Shown piece after piece: positions 17,979-25,986 of a stretch of DNA of 64,000 bases; within the stretch, counting starts at the first letter, position 1, and each line of letters begins with the position of its first letter. The position numbers and the translations under genes are program-made. Below the pieces are notes generated by a model, which made no database searches, had not been told where the DNA came from, and saw only the letters and a program-made list of their open reading frames with translations. The DNA is from Mesorhizobium koreense (GTDB taxonomy: Bacteria > Pseudomonadota > Alphaproteobacteria > Rhizobiales > Rhizobiaceae): positions 3,615,001-3,679,000 of the forward strand of contig NZ_CP134228.1 of assembly GCF_031656215.1 (NCBI RefSeq), written 5' to 3'.

Positions 17979-19187
17979 CTATCGACAAATCTCGGATTGA
18001 TGCTGGCCGAGGCGCGGCGGCGCGGATCTCGGCCTTGATGCCGCTCCATCTATATGGATGCCGAGCCCAATCTGCGGCACCGGTGTTTCTTCGCCGGCAA
18101 GCGCAAAGAACAGGCCTCGCCGCTGCAGCGCGCGGTCTTCGGCCAGCGCATCGATCGTGTTGATGGGGCCGGCGGGGACCCTCGCAGTGGCAAACCGTTC
18201 CAGCCAATAGTCCCGCGGACGCGTAAGCAATATGGCCTGGATGCGCTCGACGATCTCCTGGCGACGTTCGCGCCTTAGAACATTGGTAGCGTATTCAGGC
18301 ATTTCCGCGATGTCGGTATCTCCGACGGCCTGCCAGAAGCGGCGCCATATCGCGTTATTGCCCAGCCCCAGCGTCATTGGCAGGTCGGACGTCTCGAAAC
18401 TCTGATAGACCGCGATCACGCTGTCGGTGCCCCCGGATCGTGTCGGCACCTCGCCCGATCCCAGATAGGTCGATATGCGGCACGAAAGAAAGCGCGTCAT
18501 GCTCTCGACCAGGCTGACGTCGATCACCCGTCCCTTCCCGCCGCGTTGCCTGTCGAACAGAGCAGCCATCGTCGCCATCGCGGCATCCTGCCCGGCCAGC
18601 ATGTCCGCGGCAGGCGCACCAAGCTTCTGCGGCGCTCCTCCCAGTTCGCCTGTCAGGTCCATGATCCCCGAATAGCCTTCGGCGATCAGATCGTAACAGG
18701 TCAGGTCGGCGCGGTCGCCACTCAAGCCGAAGCCGCTTATGGAAACGAAAATTATATCCGGCCGCACCGCGGAAAATGCGTCATGACCGAGGCCGAGTTT
18801 CTTCTGCACCGTGGGCGGCTGATTGGTCACCACGACATCTGCTTGCCTGGCTAGTTCCAGCAACGTGTCGCGGTCGGCCGCATCCGTCACGTCGAGCACG
18901 ATGCTTTTCTTGTTCCGGTTAACCGCAGTGAACCAGAGCGATTCACCGTTCAGGAATGGCGGCCCCCATGCTCTCGCATCATCGCCATCGGGCTTTTCGA
19001 TCTTCAAGACATCGGCGCCGAAATCCGACAACAGCATGGTCGCGTAGGGGCCGGCGATAGAGGTCGTCAGGTCCAGGACCTTGACACCCGATAACAGCTT
19101 GAAACCCTCTCCCGGCTCAACGGTGGGAAGGTGCCGCAGGGGGAGCCGCTCCGTAGACTCCGAGCGTTCCATCGATTGCTGGATCAT
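17979..19187 (-). CDS. CaiB/BaiF family III CoA transferase
   Basis: About 402 residues. The N-terminal motif VLDLTTSIAGPYATMLLSDF and catalytic-Asp segment APAADMLAGQDA (family pattern D-[ML]-L-A-G) are clear, and the C-terminus ends PPRLGQHQSE as expected. It moves CoA between acids. It is the first gene of the minus-strand operon, with a sigma-54 promoter just upstream; the ATG at 19187 is 27 bases from the predicted transcription start. In-frame ATG at 19172 is an alternative. A remnant of a second transferase lies at 11220. Confidence 0.85.
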   Translation of the reverse strand: MIQQSMERSESTERLPLRHLPTVEPGEGFKLLSGVKVLDLTTSIAGPYATMLLSDFGADVLKIEKPDGDDARAWGPPFLNGESLWFTAVNRNKKSIVLDVTDAADRDTLLELARQADVVVTNQPPTVQKKLGLGHDAFSAVRPDIIFVSISGFGLSGDRADLTCYDLIAEGYSGIMDLTGELGGAPQKLGAPAADMLAGQDAAMATMAALFDRQRGGKGRVIDVSLVESMTRFLSCRISTYLGSGEVPTRSGGTDSVIAVYQSFETSDLPMTLGLGNNAIWRRFWQAVGDTDIAEMPEYATNVLRRERRQEIVERIQAILLTRPRDYWLERFATARVPAGPINTIDALAEDRALQRRGLFFALAGEETPVPQIGLGIHIDGAASRPRSAPPRLGQHQSEICR

Positions 19188-19223
19188 GTTTTCTCTCGTC
19201 CATTCTCCGCCAGTCCGAACCAA

Positions 19224-19239
19224 AGCAAGCGCCGTACCA
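19224..19239 (-). promoter_or_regulatory. Sigma-54 promoter of the CoA-ring-cleavage operon
   Basis: The minus strand reads TGGTACGGCGCTTGCT. This matches the RpoN consensus TGGYACR-N4-TTGCW at every fixed position, with correct spacing between GG (-24) and GC (-12). Predicted start of transcription is near 19214. A divergent sigma-54 activator gene begins at 19357. Confidence 0.8.
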
Positions 19240-19257
19240 ATCCGTTTCGAACACGGA

Positions 19258-19303
19258 CATACAACTGGTGGGCCCATGCTGTGTGCTTTCGATCGGTTGT
19301 ACG
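19258..19303. promoter_or_regulatory. Candidate upstream activator sequence (inverted half-sites)
   Basis: CATACAACTG (19258-19267) and CGGTTGTACG (19294-19303) are inverted copies of CRTACAACYG, 36 bases centre to centre, with a TGGGCCCA palindrome between them (19269-19276). They lie about 45-90 bases upstream of the predicted sigma-54 transcription start, within the usual range for an enhancer-binding protein. Confidence 0.45.
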
Positions 19304-19356
19304 TTCTTCGCGTTTCCTGTATCCCGCACGGTCAGAATGGAACCGCTGTGTCCTCG

Positions 19357-21045
19357 ATGAACACATTGGCCACACCAATAGCTGCGGAAAGCACCAATCG
19401 CTTGAAGATGGGCATCGTCTGTACGGGCGCGGATGGACGCGTCCTCCACGCCGTGGGCATCGGCAAGGAGCCGGCCATCCTGGCGCTGGTTCGTGACCCG
19501 CAATGGGTCCGCTCCGTCAAGGAGAGCAGGCTTGCCTCCCTGAAATTCAACGGACGAAAGCTCGTCCTGCTATGGTGCGATCTGGCGGAAGGCGGCCTGC
19601 TTGCCGTCCGTGAAGCCAGTGGCGACACGGTCTTCGAATTCATCGCGGCGGTGGACTTCGCCTATGACATCTTCGACCATCTGCTGAGCAATCCCTTCGA
19701 CGGCATGACGGTGGTGGACGCCAAGGGGATCGTGCGTTTCATCTCGCCGATACACGAGAAATTCTTCAACCACCAACATGGCGAAGCATCAGGCAAACCG
19801 GTGCAAAAGGTGATCGAGAACACCCGCCTCCACAAGATCGTGCAGACGGGCAAGTCCGAGGTCGGTTTCACGCAACGGATGGGCGGCACCAATCGCGTCG
19901 TCAGCCGGACGCCGATTTTCCGCAATGATGAGATCGTCGGTGCGATTGGACGCGTGATGTTCAAAGGCCCCGAACAGCTCGAAGAACTCAACCAGCGCAT
20001 CAACTCCCTGCAGAACGAAGTGGAATTCTACAAGCGCGAGGCCGACGCGATGCGCCGTCAGGACTTCGGCATTTCCAACATCATCGGCACGAGCACCCGT
20101 ATCGAGGAATTGAAAAAGGATATCATCCGCGTTGCACCGCTCGATGTTCCGGTGCTGATCATAGGCGAGAGCGGGTCGGGCAAGGAACTGGTCGCGCAAG
20201 CGTTGCACCGGCTCAGTTCAAGGCGCACGCGCAGCATGATCATGATAAACGCTGCCGCGCTTCCTTCGACCCTCGTGGAGAGCGAGTTGTTCGGCTATTC
20301 CGCCGGAGCATTCACGGGTGCGCATCAGAAAGGGCACGCGGGAAAATTCGAGCAGGCAAACGGCAGTTCGCTGTTTCTCGATGAAATCGGCGACATGCCG
20401 CTGGAGGTGCAGGCCAAGCTCCTAAGGGTGCTTCAGGACGGCTCCGTCGAGAAGCTCGGCGGCAGCAAACCGATAAAGGCCGACTTCCGTCTCATATCGG
20501 CCACCAATCGGGATATCGACGCCATGGTGGGGCGCAACGAGTTCCGGCTCGACCTCTATTACCGCATCAGTCCGGTCGTGCTGAGGGTTCCGCCCTTGCG
20601 CGATCGGCGTGAAGACATCCCGCTTCTGGCCGAGGAGTTCCTGCAGAATTTCGCCGAACGGCACGGCCGCCCGCGCTGTCATCTAAGTTCCGAGGCTGTT
20701 GAATATATGCAGAGCCAGGGTTGGCCCGGAAATGTGCGCCAATTGAAGCATGAGCTGGAAAGGGCGGCGATATTCAACAGCGGAGGAACGATCGACCGTG
20801 CCACGCTTCAACGATCGCTGGAGGGTATGGAGCCCTCGCCGCAGGCTGCTGCCATTCCGGCCCTCACCGTTGACGCGAGATCGGATGGCTTCGCACTCAA
20901 GGATCGTCTGCAGAAGGTCGAGGATGATCTGATCCAGGCCACCATGACCCGCTGTCGCGGCAACAAAAAGAAAGTGGCCGAAGAGCTTGGCATCTCTCGG
21001 TCGTATCTCTACAAAAAACTCGCCGAAATCGGCGGTTACGACTGA
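19357..21045 (+). CDS. Sigma-54-dependent transcriptional activator (PAS, AAA+, Fis)
   Basis: About 562 residues. A PAS-type sensor lies at about 108-202, a short coiled-coil linker at 206-235, and an AAA+ domain at 240-470 with Walker A GESGSGKE (270-277), the sigma-54 contact loop GAFTGA (317-322) and Walker B LFLDEIGD. A C-terminal Fis helix-turn-helix (RGNKKKVAEELGISRSYLYKKL) ends the protein. There is no receiver domain, so it probably senses a metabolite. The ATG at 19357 is chosen because longer readings run back into the divergent CoA-transferase gene; an ATG at about residue 18 is also possible. Its likely target is the operon at 8013-19187. Confidence 0.88.
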   Translation: MNTLATPIAAESTNRLKMGIVCTGADGRVLHAVGIGKEPAILALVRDPQWVRSVKESRLASLKFNGRKLVLLWCDLAEGGLLAVREASGDTVFEFIAAVDFAYDIFDHLLSNPFDGMTVVDAKGIVRFISPIHEKFFNHQHGEASGKPVQKVIENTRLHKIVQTGKSEVGFTQRMGGTNRVVSRTPIFRNDEIVGAIGRVMFKGPEQLEELNQRINSLQNEVEFYKREADAMRRQDFGISNIIGTSTRIEELKKDIIRVAPLDVPVLIIGESGSGKELVAQALHRLSSRRTRSMIMINAAALPSTLVESELFGYSAGAFTGAHQKGHAGKFEQANGSSLFLDEIGDMPLEVQAKLLRVLQDGSVEKLGGSKPIKADFRLISATNRDIDAMVGRNEFRLDLYYRISPVVLRVPPLRDRREDIPLLAEEFLQNFAERHGRPRCHLSSEAVEYMQSQGWPGNVRQLKHELERAAIFNSGGTIDRATLQRSLEGMEPSPQAAAIPALTVDARSDGFALKDRLQKVEDDLIQATMTRCRGNKKKVAEELGISRSYLYKKLAEIGGYD

Positions 21046-21101
21046 TATGATGAACGCATCGTGGGACCGCTGTCCAACCATCGAACTCCGGAGGTCGCCC
21101 G

Positions 21102-21818
21102 GTGAATTTGCCCACCCGGCTTGAGCCGCTATTCGACCAGATTTACGAGATTCTCTGGTCAAACATCATCTCCGGAGAGATTCAGCCGGGTTCGCGCATG
21201 AGCGACCTCGAATGGTCCGGCAAACTGAACGTCAGCAGGACACCGGTCCGGGAGGCGATGCGGAAGCTTCAGCAGGACGGGGTGCTTCTACCCCTGAACC
21301 GCGGCGGATACGAGGTCCGGCGCGTGACGGCGGAGGATGTGCGCAATCTGTATCGTTGTCGCGCCGCCTTGGAAGCGCTGGCGACACGCGATGCGGTGCA
21401 GAATGGCACCCCGGCCCACTTCGGCAAGCTGCGGGCGATCGTCGAGGAGAGCCAGAAGGCGCTCGACACGGGTAATTTCAGCCGCGCCTTCGAGCTGAAC
21501 ACGCGGTTCCACGACCAGATCCTGGCTTGCTCCAAGAACACCTATCTCAAGAGAATGCTGAAGGATCTTCGGCGGATGATCCTGTTCGCGCGCTCCACTC
21601 TCATGAGCGCGGCAAGCAGTCGCCAATTCACCGAGCCGTACATCAAGCACCTCCATCGCGTCCAGGTCGACCACCGGGAGGTGCTGGAGGCGATAGAGAA
21701 AAGAGGGGAGCAGGCGGCTGCCATGCGGATGCAACAGCACATCGAGAATACCAGCGGCGACATGAGCATCCTTGCAACAAGCTTGCTCGGCGGAAAGCCG
21801 CAGGAGAGCGACGCCTGA
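21102..21818 (+). CDS. GntR-family regulator, FCD subfamily
   Basis: A 238-residue protein with an N-terminal winged helix (IISGEIQPGSRMSDLEW, then LNVSRTPVREAMRKLQQDGV at about 42-61) and an all-helical FCD effector domain (about 85-225). Metal-binding acidic and His positions such as NTRFHDQIL and HREVLEAIE are visible. FCD regulators usually repress catabolic operons and are released by an organic acid. The GTG start at 21102 has GGAGGT seven bases upstream. It stands between the sigma-54 activator and a second GntR gene and is a candidate for binding the GTATAC operators. Confidence 0.87.
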   Translation: MNLPTRLEPLFDQIYEILWSNIISGEIQPGSRMSDLEWSGKLNVSRTPVREAMRKLQQDGVLLPLNRGGYEVRRVTAEDVRNLYRCRAALEALATRDAVQNGTPAHFGKLRAIVEESQKALDTGNFSRAFELNTRFHDQILACSKNTYLKRMLKDLRRMILFARSTLMSAASSRQFTEPYIKHLHRVQVDHREVLEAIEKRGEQAAAMRMQQHIENTSGDMSILATSLLGGKPQESDA

Positions 21819-21910
21819 CATCATCCAGTCGGCGGCCAATGCTGGCATATTTGCTTTTCTGTCGCGCGAAATGCTAAATCTTCGACGAAAGTGCCGCGCG
21901 ATGCAGGGAC

Positions 21911-22864
21911 ATGAAAGCAGGATCGGCGTCAGCCGCCACAAGCAGCCGTAGAGCGATCACGGAGCCTCTTGCGGGGCAGATCCTCAACTACATCCGTTCC
22001 GAAGTCCTGCGGCCCGGCACCCATCTCCCAGCGCAGCACCTTGCCGACCGCTTCCATGTCTCGCGCTCGCCGGTCAATCGCGCTCTGGTCCTGCTGGCCA
22101 AGAGCAAAATCGTGACGCATGAAAGCGGACGGGGCTTCCTGGTGGCTGCCGGGGCTCATTCGGAGACCGGGCAGCATGGGAACGTGGCAGGTCCAGACCC
22201 GCTGGCGTCGGTTTATTTCACGATCGTCAACGATCGACTGCAGAGTGAACTGGGCGATCGGATATCGGCGCGTTCGCTCCAGATGCGATACGGTCTGACC
22301 AGAGGCCAGGTCACGCAATTGCTGGACCGGATGGTGCGCGAGGGATGGGCGGAGCGACGTCCGGGCTATGGGTGGATGCTCGCTTCCGTCATCACCACGC
22401 CCGAAGCCCTCGAGAAAAGCTATCGCCTGAGGCTTGCGATCGAGCCGGCCGGATTGCTGGAGCCGAGTTTCAATCTACCGCAGGACGTTGCAAGGCTTGC
22501 GCGCGAACGCGAGCAGGATCTTCTGAGAGGAGGCATCGAGGCCCTGCCGCCCGACGTCCTCTACGAACGAGGCGTCCAGTTCCACGAGATGCTCGCAGAA
22601 GCCTCGGGCAACCCGTTTTTTCTGGAATCATTGCAGCGTGTGAACCGGATGCGGAGGCTCTTCGCCTACCGCACGATGGACAATCGCGACCGCTACTACC
22701 GACAGGTCAGCACTCACTTGCGTATCCTCGACCTGCTGGCGGAAGGGCGCAATGCGGAAGCCGCCGATACGATGAGGGGCCACCTCCTCGAGGTGCTTGA
22801 AAGCATGCGCGGTCTGGCAATGGAAATTGCACGGGTTGGGAACGAGCGGAAGGCAGGCAAATGA
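21911..22864 (+). CDS. GntR-family regulator with two winged-helix domains and FCD
   Basis: A 317-residue protein, about 80 longer than a normal FCD regulator. Residues 13-80 form a GntR winged helix (HLADRFHVSRSPVNRAL). Residues 100-160 form what looks like a second winged helix (ARSLQMRYGLTRGQVTQLL, then a WAERRPGYGWML wing). An FCD domain follows from about 165. The gene overlaps the amidohydrolase start by four bases, so the pair is co-transcribed. The function of the duplicate DNA-binding domain is unknown; it may read bipartite operators. Confidence 0.82.
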   Translation: MKAGSASAATSSRRAITEPLAGQILNYIRSEVLRPGTHLPAQHLADRFHVSRSPVNRALVLLAKSKIVTHESGRGFLVAAGAHSETGQHGNVAGPDPLASVYFTIVNDRLQSELGDRISARSLQMRYGLTRGQVTQLLDRMVREGWAERRPGYGWMLASVITTPEALEKSYRLRLAIEPAGLLEPSFNLPQDVARLAREREQDLLRGGIEALPPDVLYERGVQFHEMLAEASGNPFFLESLQRVNRMRRLFAYRTMDNRDRYYRQVSTHLRILDLLAEGRNAEAADTMRGHLLEVLESMRGLAMEIARVGNERKAGK

Positions 22865-23748
22865 ACGTCAATCACAGCAAACCCGGCTTCCAGATACCCG
22901 CTGGAGCCTGTGACTGCCACATGCATATCTTCGGGACCGCCGACCGGTACCCATTCGCCCCCGGCCGCAGTTACACCCCGCCCGAAGCCAGTTTGCGCGC
23001 CTATCGGGACATGACGCGAACGCTTGGCCTGGAAAGGAACGTCTTCGTCCAGGGAAGCGCCTACGGAGCGGACAACGCATGCCTGCTCGATGCGCTGAGC
23101 GAGGCCGGAACGACCGCACGCGGTGTTGTCATGATCGATCGCCAAACGACCGATGACGCCCTCCGATCCATGGATAAGGCGGGGGTTTGCGGCGTTCGCG
23201 TCAACGCACACTCGGCGGGCATACGTTCGGCATCCGAGATAGAGAGCGTCCTTCGGGAGACGGCGGACCGCATAAAGCCGCTGGGTTGGCATATACAATT
23301 GTTCGCGGCGCTTGATGCCGTCGCCGAACTCGCCCCTGTTCTGCGATCGCTTGGCGTTCCGGTCGTCATCGACCACATGGGAATGGCAAAGGCGCATCTC
23401 GGCATGCAGCAGCCAGGCTTTCGATCGCTGCTCGACCTTGTCGCCGACGGCGCATGGGTCAAGATTTCAGGCGCCTACAGGGTGTCGGAGGAAGCTCCGG
23501 ACTACCCCGGCGCCAAGCCGATCGCGCAGGCGCTCATCGACGCCAACCCGGATCGGGTCGTCTGGGGAACGGATTGGCCGCACACCGGCAAGCATCCGAA
23601 TGCCAGTCTCGAAGCAGCACCGCTGACCGAGTACCGGCCCCTTGACGATGGCCTCCTCCTCGACCTGCTCGCGAGTTGGGCGGAGGATCCTGCCATCCGC
23701 CGGAAGATTCTGGTGGACAATCCGGCTGAGCTATACGGGTTCAACTGA
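22861..23748 (+). CDS. Amidohydrolase-family protein (2-pyrone-4,6-dicarboxylate lactonase-like)
   Basis: A 295-residue TIM-barrel hydrolase of the amidohydrolase_2 group. The metal-site motif CDCHMHIFG is at about 17-25, a second conserved His is in VVIDHMGMA, and the catalytic Asp is in VWGTDWPHT. The group includes LigI (2-pyrone-4,6-dicarboxylate lactonase) and lactonases for sugar or dicarboxylate lactones. Its ATG overlaps the GntR stop (ATGA). The substrate is unknown; a lactone of a dicarboxylic acid is plausible. Confidence 0.85.
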   Translation: MNVNHSKPGFQIPAGACDCHMHIFGTADRYPFAPGRSYTPPEASLRAYRDMTRTLGLERNVFVQGSAYGADNACLLDALSEAGTTARGVVMIDRQTTDDALRSMDKAGVCGVRVNAHSAGIRSASEIESVLRETADRIKPLGWHIQLFAALDAVAELAPVLRSLGVPVVIDHMGMAKAHLGMQQPGFRSLLDLVADGAWVKISGAYRVSEEAPDYPGAKPIAQALIDANPDRVVWGTDWPHTGKHPNASLEAAPLTEYRPLDDGLLLDLLASWAEDPAIRRKILVDNPAELYGFN

Positions 23749-23767
23749 ATACCCTGCTTTCAGGATT

Positions 23768-23810
23768 GCATTTTTGACATCTAAAATGCGATCATGTTAG
23801 AGCAATGATC
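23768..23810 (+). promoter_or_regulatory. Promoter/operator region with two dyads
   Basis: GCATTTT and AAAATGC form a perfect 7-bp inverted repeat (8-base spacer, 23768-23789), with a consensus -35 hexamer TTGACA inside (23774-23779). GATCAT and ATGATC form a second dyad at 23790-23810. No good -10 is visible at 17 bases. It precedes the dehydrogenase gene at 23857 and follows the amidohydrolase stop, so it could be an operator or, less likely, a terminator. Confidence 0.4.
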
Positions 23811-23856
23811 GGTCGAGCGAAGGGCGGGGCATAGAGCATGAGCCCCGAATAGGCAC

Positions 23857-24924
23857 ATGAACATCCTTGTTATGGAAGGCGACGGCATCGGACCGGAGAT
23901 CGTCCGGGCCACCCTCTCGGTGCTCAAGCAGGCGGACAAGAAGTTCGGCCTCGATCTCGCCTTCAGCAGCGTTCCGATCGGCCTCTCCGCTCTCAAGAAA
24001 TCCGGCACGACCATGCCGCCTGAATCGCTCGAGGCTGCCCGCGCCAGCCAGGGCACGATCCTTGGGCCGATCTCCCACAATTCCTATCCGCCGGTTTCCG
24101 AAGGCGGCCTCAATCCTTCCGGCGTGCTGCGCAAGTCGCTCGACCTCTACGGCAACATACGCCCCGCGCGGACACGGCCCGCTTTTCCGCCGCCATGCGG
24201 CAAGGAATTCGACATCGTCATCGTTCGCGAAAATACGGAAGGTTTCTATTCAGACCGCTCCATGCATATGGGACCGGGCGAGATCATGCCGACACCGGAC
24301 CTCGCGCTCTCGATCCGGAAGATCAGCCGCGGCGGGTCGACCCGTATCGTGGAGATGGCATTTGCCCAGGCACAGGCGCGCCCCCGGAAAAAGGTCACCT
24401 GCGTACATAAGGGCAACGTGCTGCGACTCTCCGACGGCCTGTTTCTGGAATGCGCGCGCGGAGTAGCCGCACGCCATCCCGACGTCGAGTACGAGGAACA
24501 GCTTGTGGATTCGATGGCGGCGCTTCTGGTGCGCGATCCCGGCCGTTTCGATGTGGTCGTGACGACCAACATGTTCGGCGACATCCTGTCCGACCAGGCG
24601 TCGGAACTGTCCGGCAGTCTTGGCCTTGCTGCGTCGCTCAACGTTGGAACCGAGCATGCCGTTGCCCAAGCCCAGCATGGCTCCGCGCCCGACATCGCGG
24701 GACGCGACATCGCCAATCCATCCTCCCTGATCGGCTCCGCGGCGATGCTGATAGCCTGGCTCGGCGAAGCCCGCGACGCGGCGCGTTTCACGACCGCCGC
24801 CGCCGCGATCGACCGGGCGTTGGATGAGGTCATTTCAAGCGGTGCCGCTCGCACTCCGGATCTCGGGGGCAAGCATGGCACGCAAGCCTTCGCTGCGGCG
24901 GTCGCCGAACGGCTATCCGCGTAG
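23857..24924 (+). CDS. Isocitrate/isopropylmalate dehydrogenase family protein
   Basis: A 355-residue beta-decarboxylating dehydrogenase. GDGIGPEI at 9-16, the arginine-containing substrate segment (LDLYGNIRPAR), and the metal-binding TNMFGDILSDQASEL near 230-245 are intact. In a biosynthetic leuB the neighbours would be leuCD; here they are catabolic genes, so the substrate is probably a tartrate-, homoisocitrate- or alkylmalate-like hydroxyacid. It is followed after 12 bases by an Ldh-type dehydrogenase. Confidence 0.85.
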   Translation: MNILVMEGDGIGPEIVRATLSVLKQADKKFGLDLAFSSVPIGLSALKKSGTTMPPESLEAARASQGTILGPISHNSYPPVSEGGLNPSGVLRKSLDLYGNIRPARTRPAFPPPCGKEFDIVIVRENTEGFYSDRSMHMGPGEIMPTPDLALSIRKISRGGSTRIVEMAFAQAQARPRKKVTCVHKGNVLRLSDGLFLECARGVAARHPDVEYEEQLVDSMAALLVRDPGRFDVVVTTNMFGDILSDQASELSGSLGLAASLNVGTEHAVAQAQHGSAPDIAGRDIANPSSLIGSAAMLIAWLGEARDAARFTTAAAAIDRALDEVISSGAARTPDLGGKHGTQAFAAAVAERLSA

Positions 24925-24936
24925 GAGCATCCGAAG

Positions 24937-25968
24937 ATGGCTGATCTTCCCGAGCGACTGAGCCGCGATGCCCTTCTGGCCCTTGCGATCAAGGTTCTGC
25001 AATCAAGCGGGCTGAGCCGGGAAGATGCCGAGGAAGGAGCGGAAATCCTTGTCCTGGCCGATCTTTTCGGAATTTCCACGCATGGGGTGGACAGGCTACC
25101 CTCCTATACCGAACGGATGCGCACCGGCGGCGTCGATCCCAGGGCGACGGTGGTGATCGATCACACGGCTCGCGCGCTTCTTCGGGTCGACGGAAACAAC
25201 GGCCTGGGTCCGGTGGTCGCTCGCAAGGCGTTGAAAGCATGCCTTGCCGCTGCGCGCGACACCGGCCTTGCCGCGGCCTTCGTCCGGGGCAGCAACCATT
25301 TCGGACCCACGATCTCCTACACTTATCTCGCGGCCCAACAAGGCTTCGCCTCGATCGTAGCGAGCAACGCCACAACGACAATCGCTCCGACTGGCGGACG
25401 GGCCGCTCGCCTGGGCAATAATCCTCTCGGTATCGGCATTCCCAATCCTGCAGGTGATCCGATCATCTTAGACATGGCGATGAGCGTCGTCGCTCGCGCC
25501 AAGATCCGCCGTGCGGCCGCTCGTGGCGAGAACATTCCCTCGACCTGGGCAACGGATAAGGAAGGGCGCCCCACCGAAAGTCCCGAGGCCGCCCTCGACG
25601 GATTTCTCCTCCCGATCGGCGGGTACAAGGGATATGGACTTGCCTTGATGGTCGACCTGCTCACAGGTCTATTGTCGGATGCTGCCTATCTCACCCATGT
25701 CAGTTCCTGGGTCGACAGCCCCGACGAGCCGCAGAACCTTGGCCACTTCATTCTGTGCATCGACACGAAGCGTCTCGGCAGCCGCGCCTGGCTCGGGGCT
25801 GCGATGCAGGATTTCGTCGGGATTTTGAAAGACACGCCGGCGGCCGATCCTGCGCATCCGGTGCTCGTGCCCGGCGAGAACGAAATGAACGCCTTCAAGC
25901 GCAATTCGGAAGAAGGGATCGCCATCTCTTCATCGCTGCTGGAAAAGTTGAACGAACTTGCGCGCTGA
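24937..25968 (+). CDS. Ldh-family NAD(P)-dependent oxidoreductase
   Basis: A 343-residue protein of the malate/L-lactate dehydrogenase (Ldh/YlbC/ComC) family, unrelated to classical Rossmann LDH. Family segments FGISTHGVDRLP, FVRGSNHFGPTISY and PIGGYKGYGLALMVDLL are present, including the catalytic His in SNHFG. Members reduce or oxidise 2-hydroxy acids, ureidoglycolate or imines. It ends the plus-strand group; the following gene is convergent and only 18 bases away, with both stop codons inside a 7-bp inverted repeat. Confidence 0.85.
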   Translation: MADLPERLSRDALLALAIKVLQSSGLSREDAEEGAEILVLADLFGISTHGVDRLPSYTERMRTGGVDPRATVVIDHTARALLRVDGNNGLGPVVARKALKACLAAARDTGLAAAFVRGSNHFGPTISYTYLAAQQGFASIVASNATTTIAPTGGRAARLGNNPLGIGIPNPAGDPIILDMAMSVVARAKIRRAAARGENIPSTWATDKEGRPTESPEAALDGFLLPIGGYKGYGLALMVDLLTGLLSDAAYLTHVSSWVDSPDEPQNLGHFILCIDTKRLGSRAWLGAAMQDFVGILKDTPAADPAHPVLVPGENEMNAFKRNSEEGIAISSSLLEKLNELAR

Positions 25969-25986
25969 CCCCTGCAGCGCAGAGGA

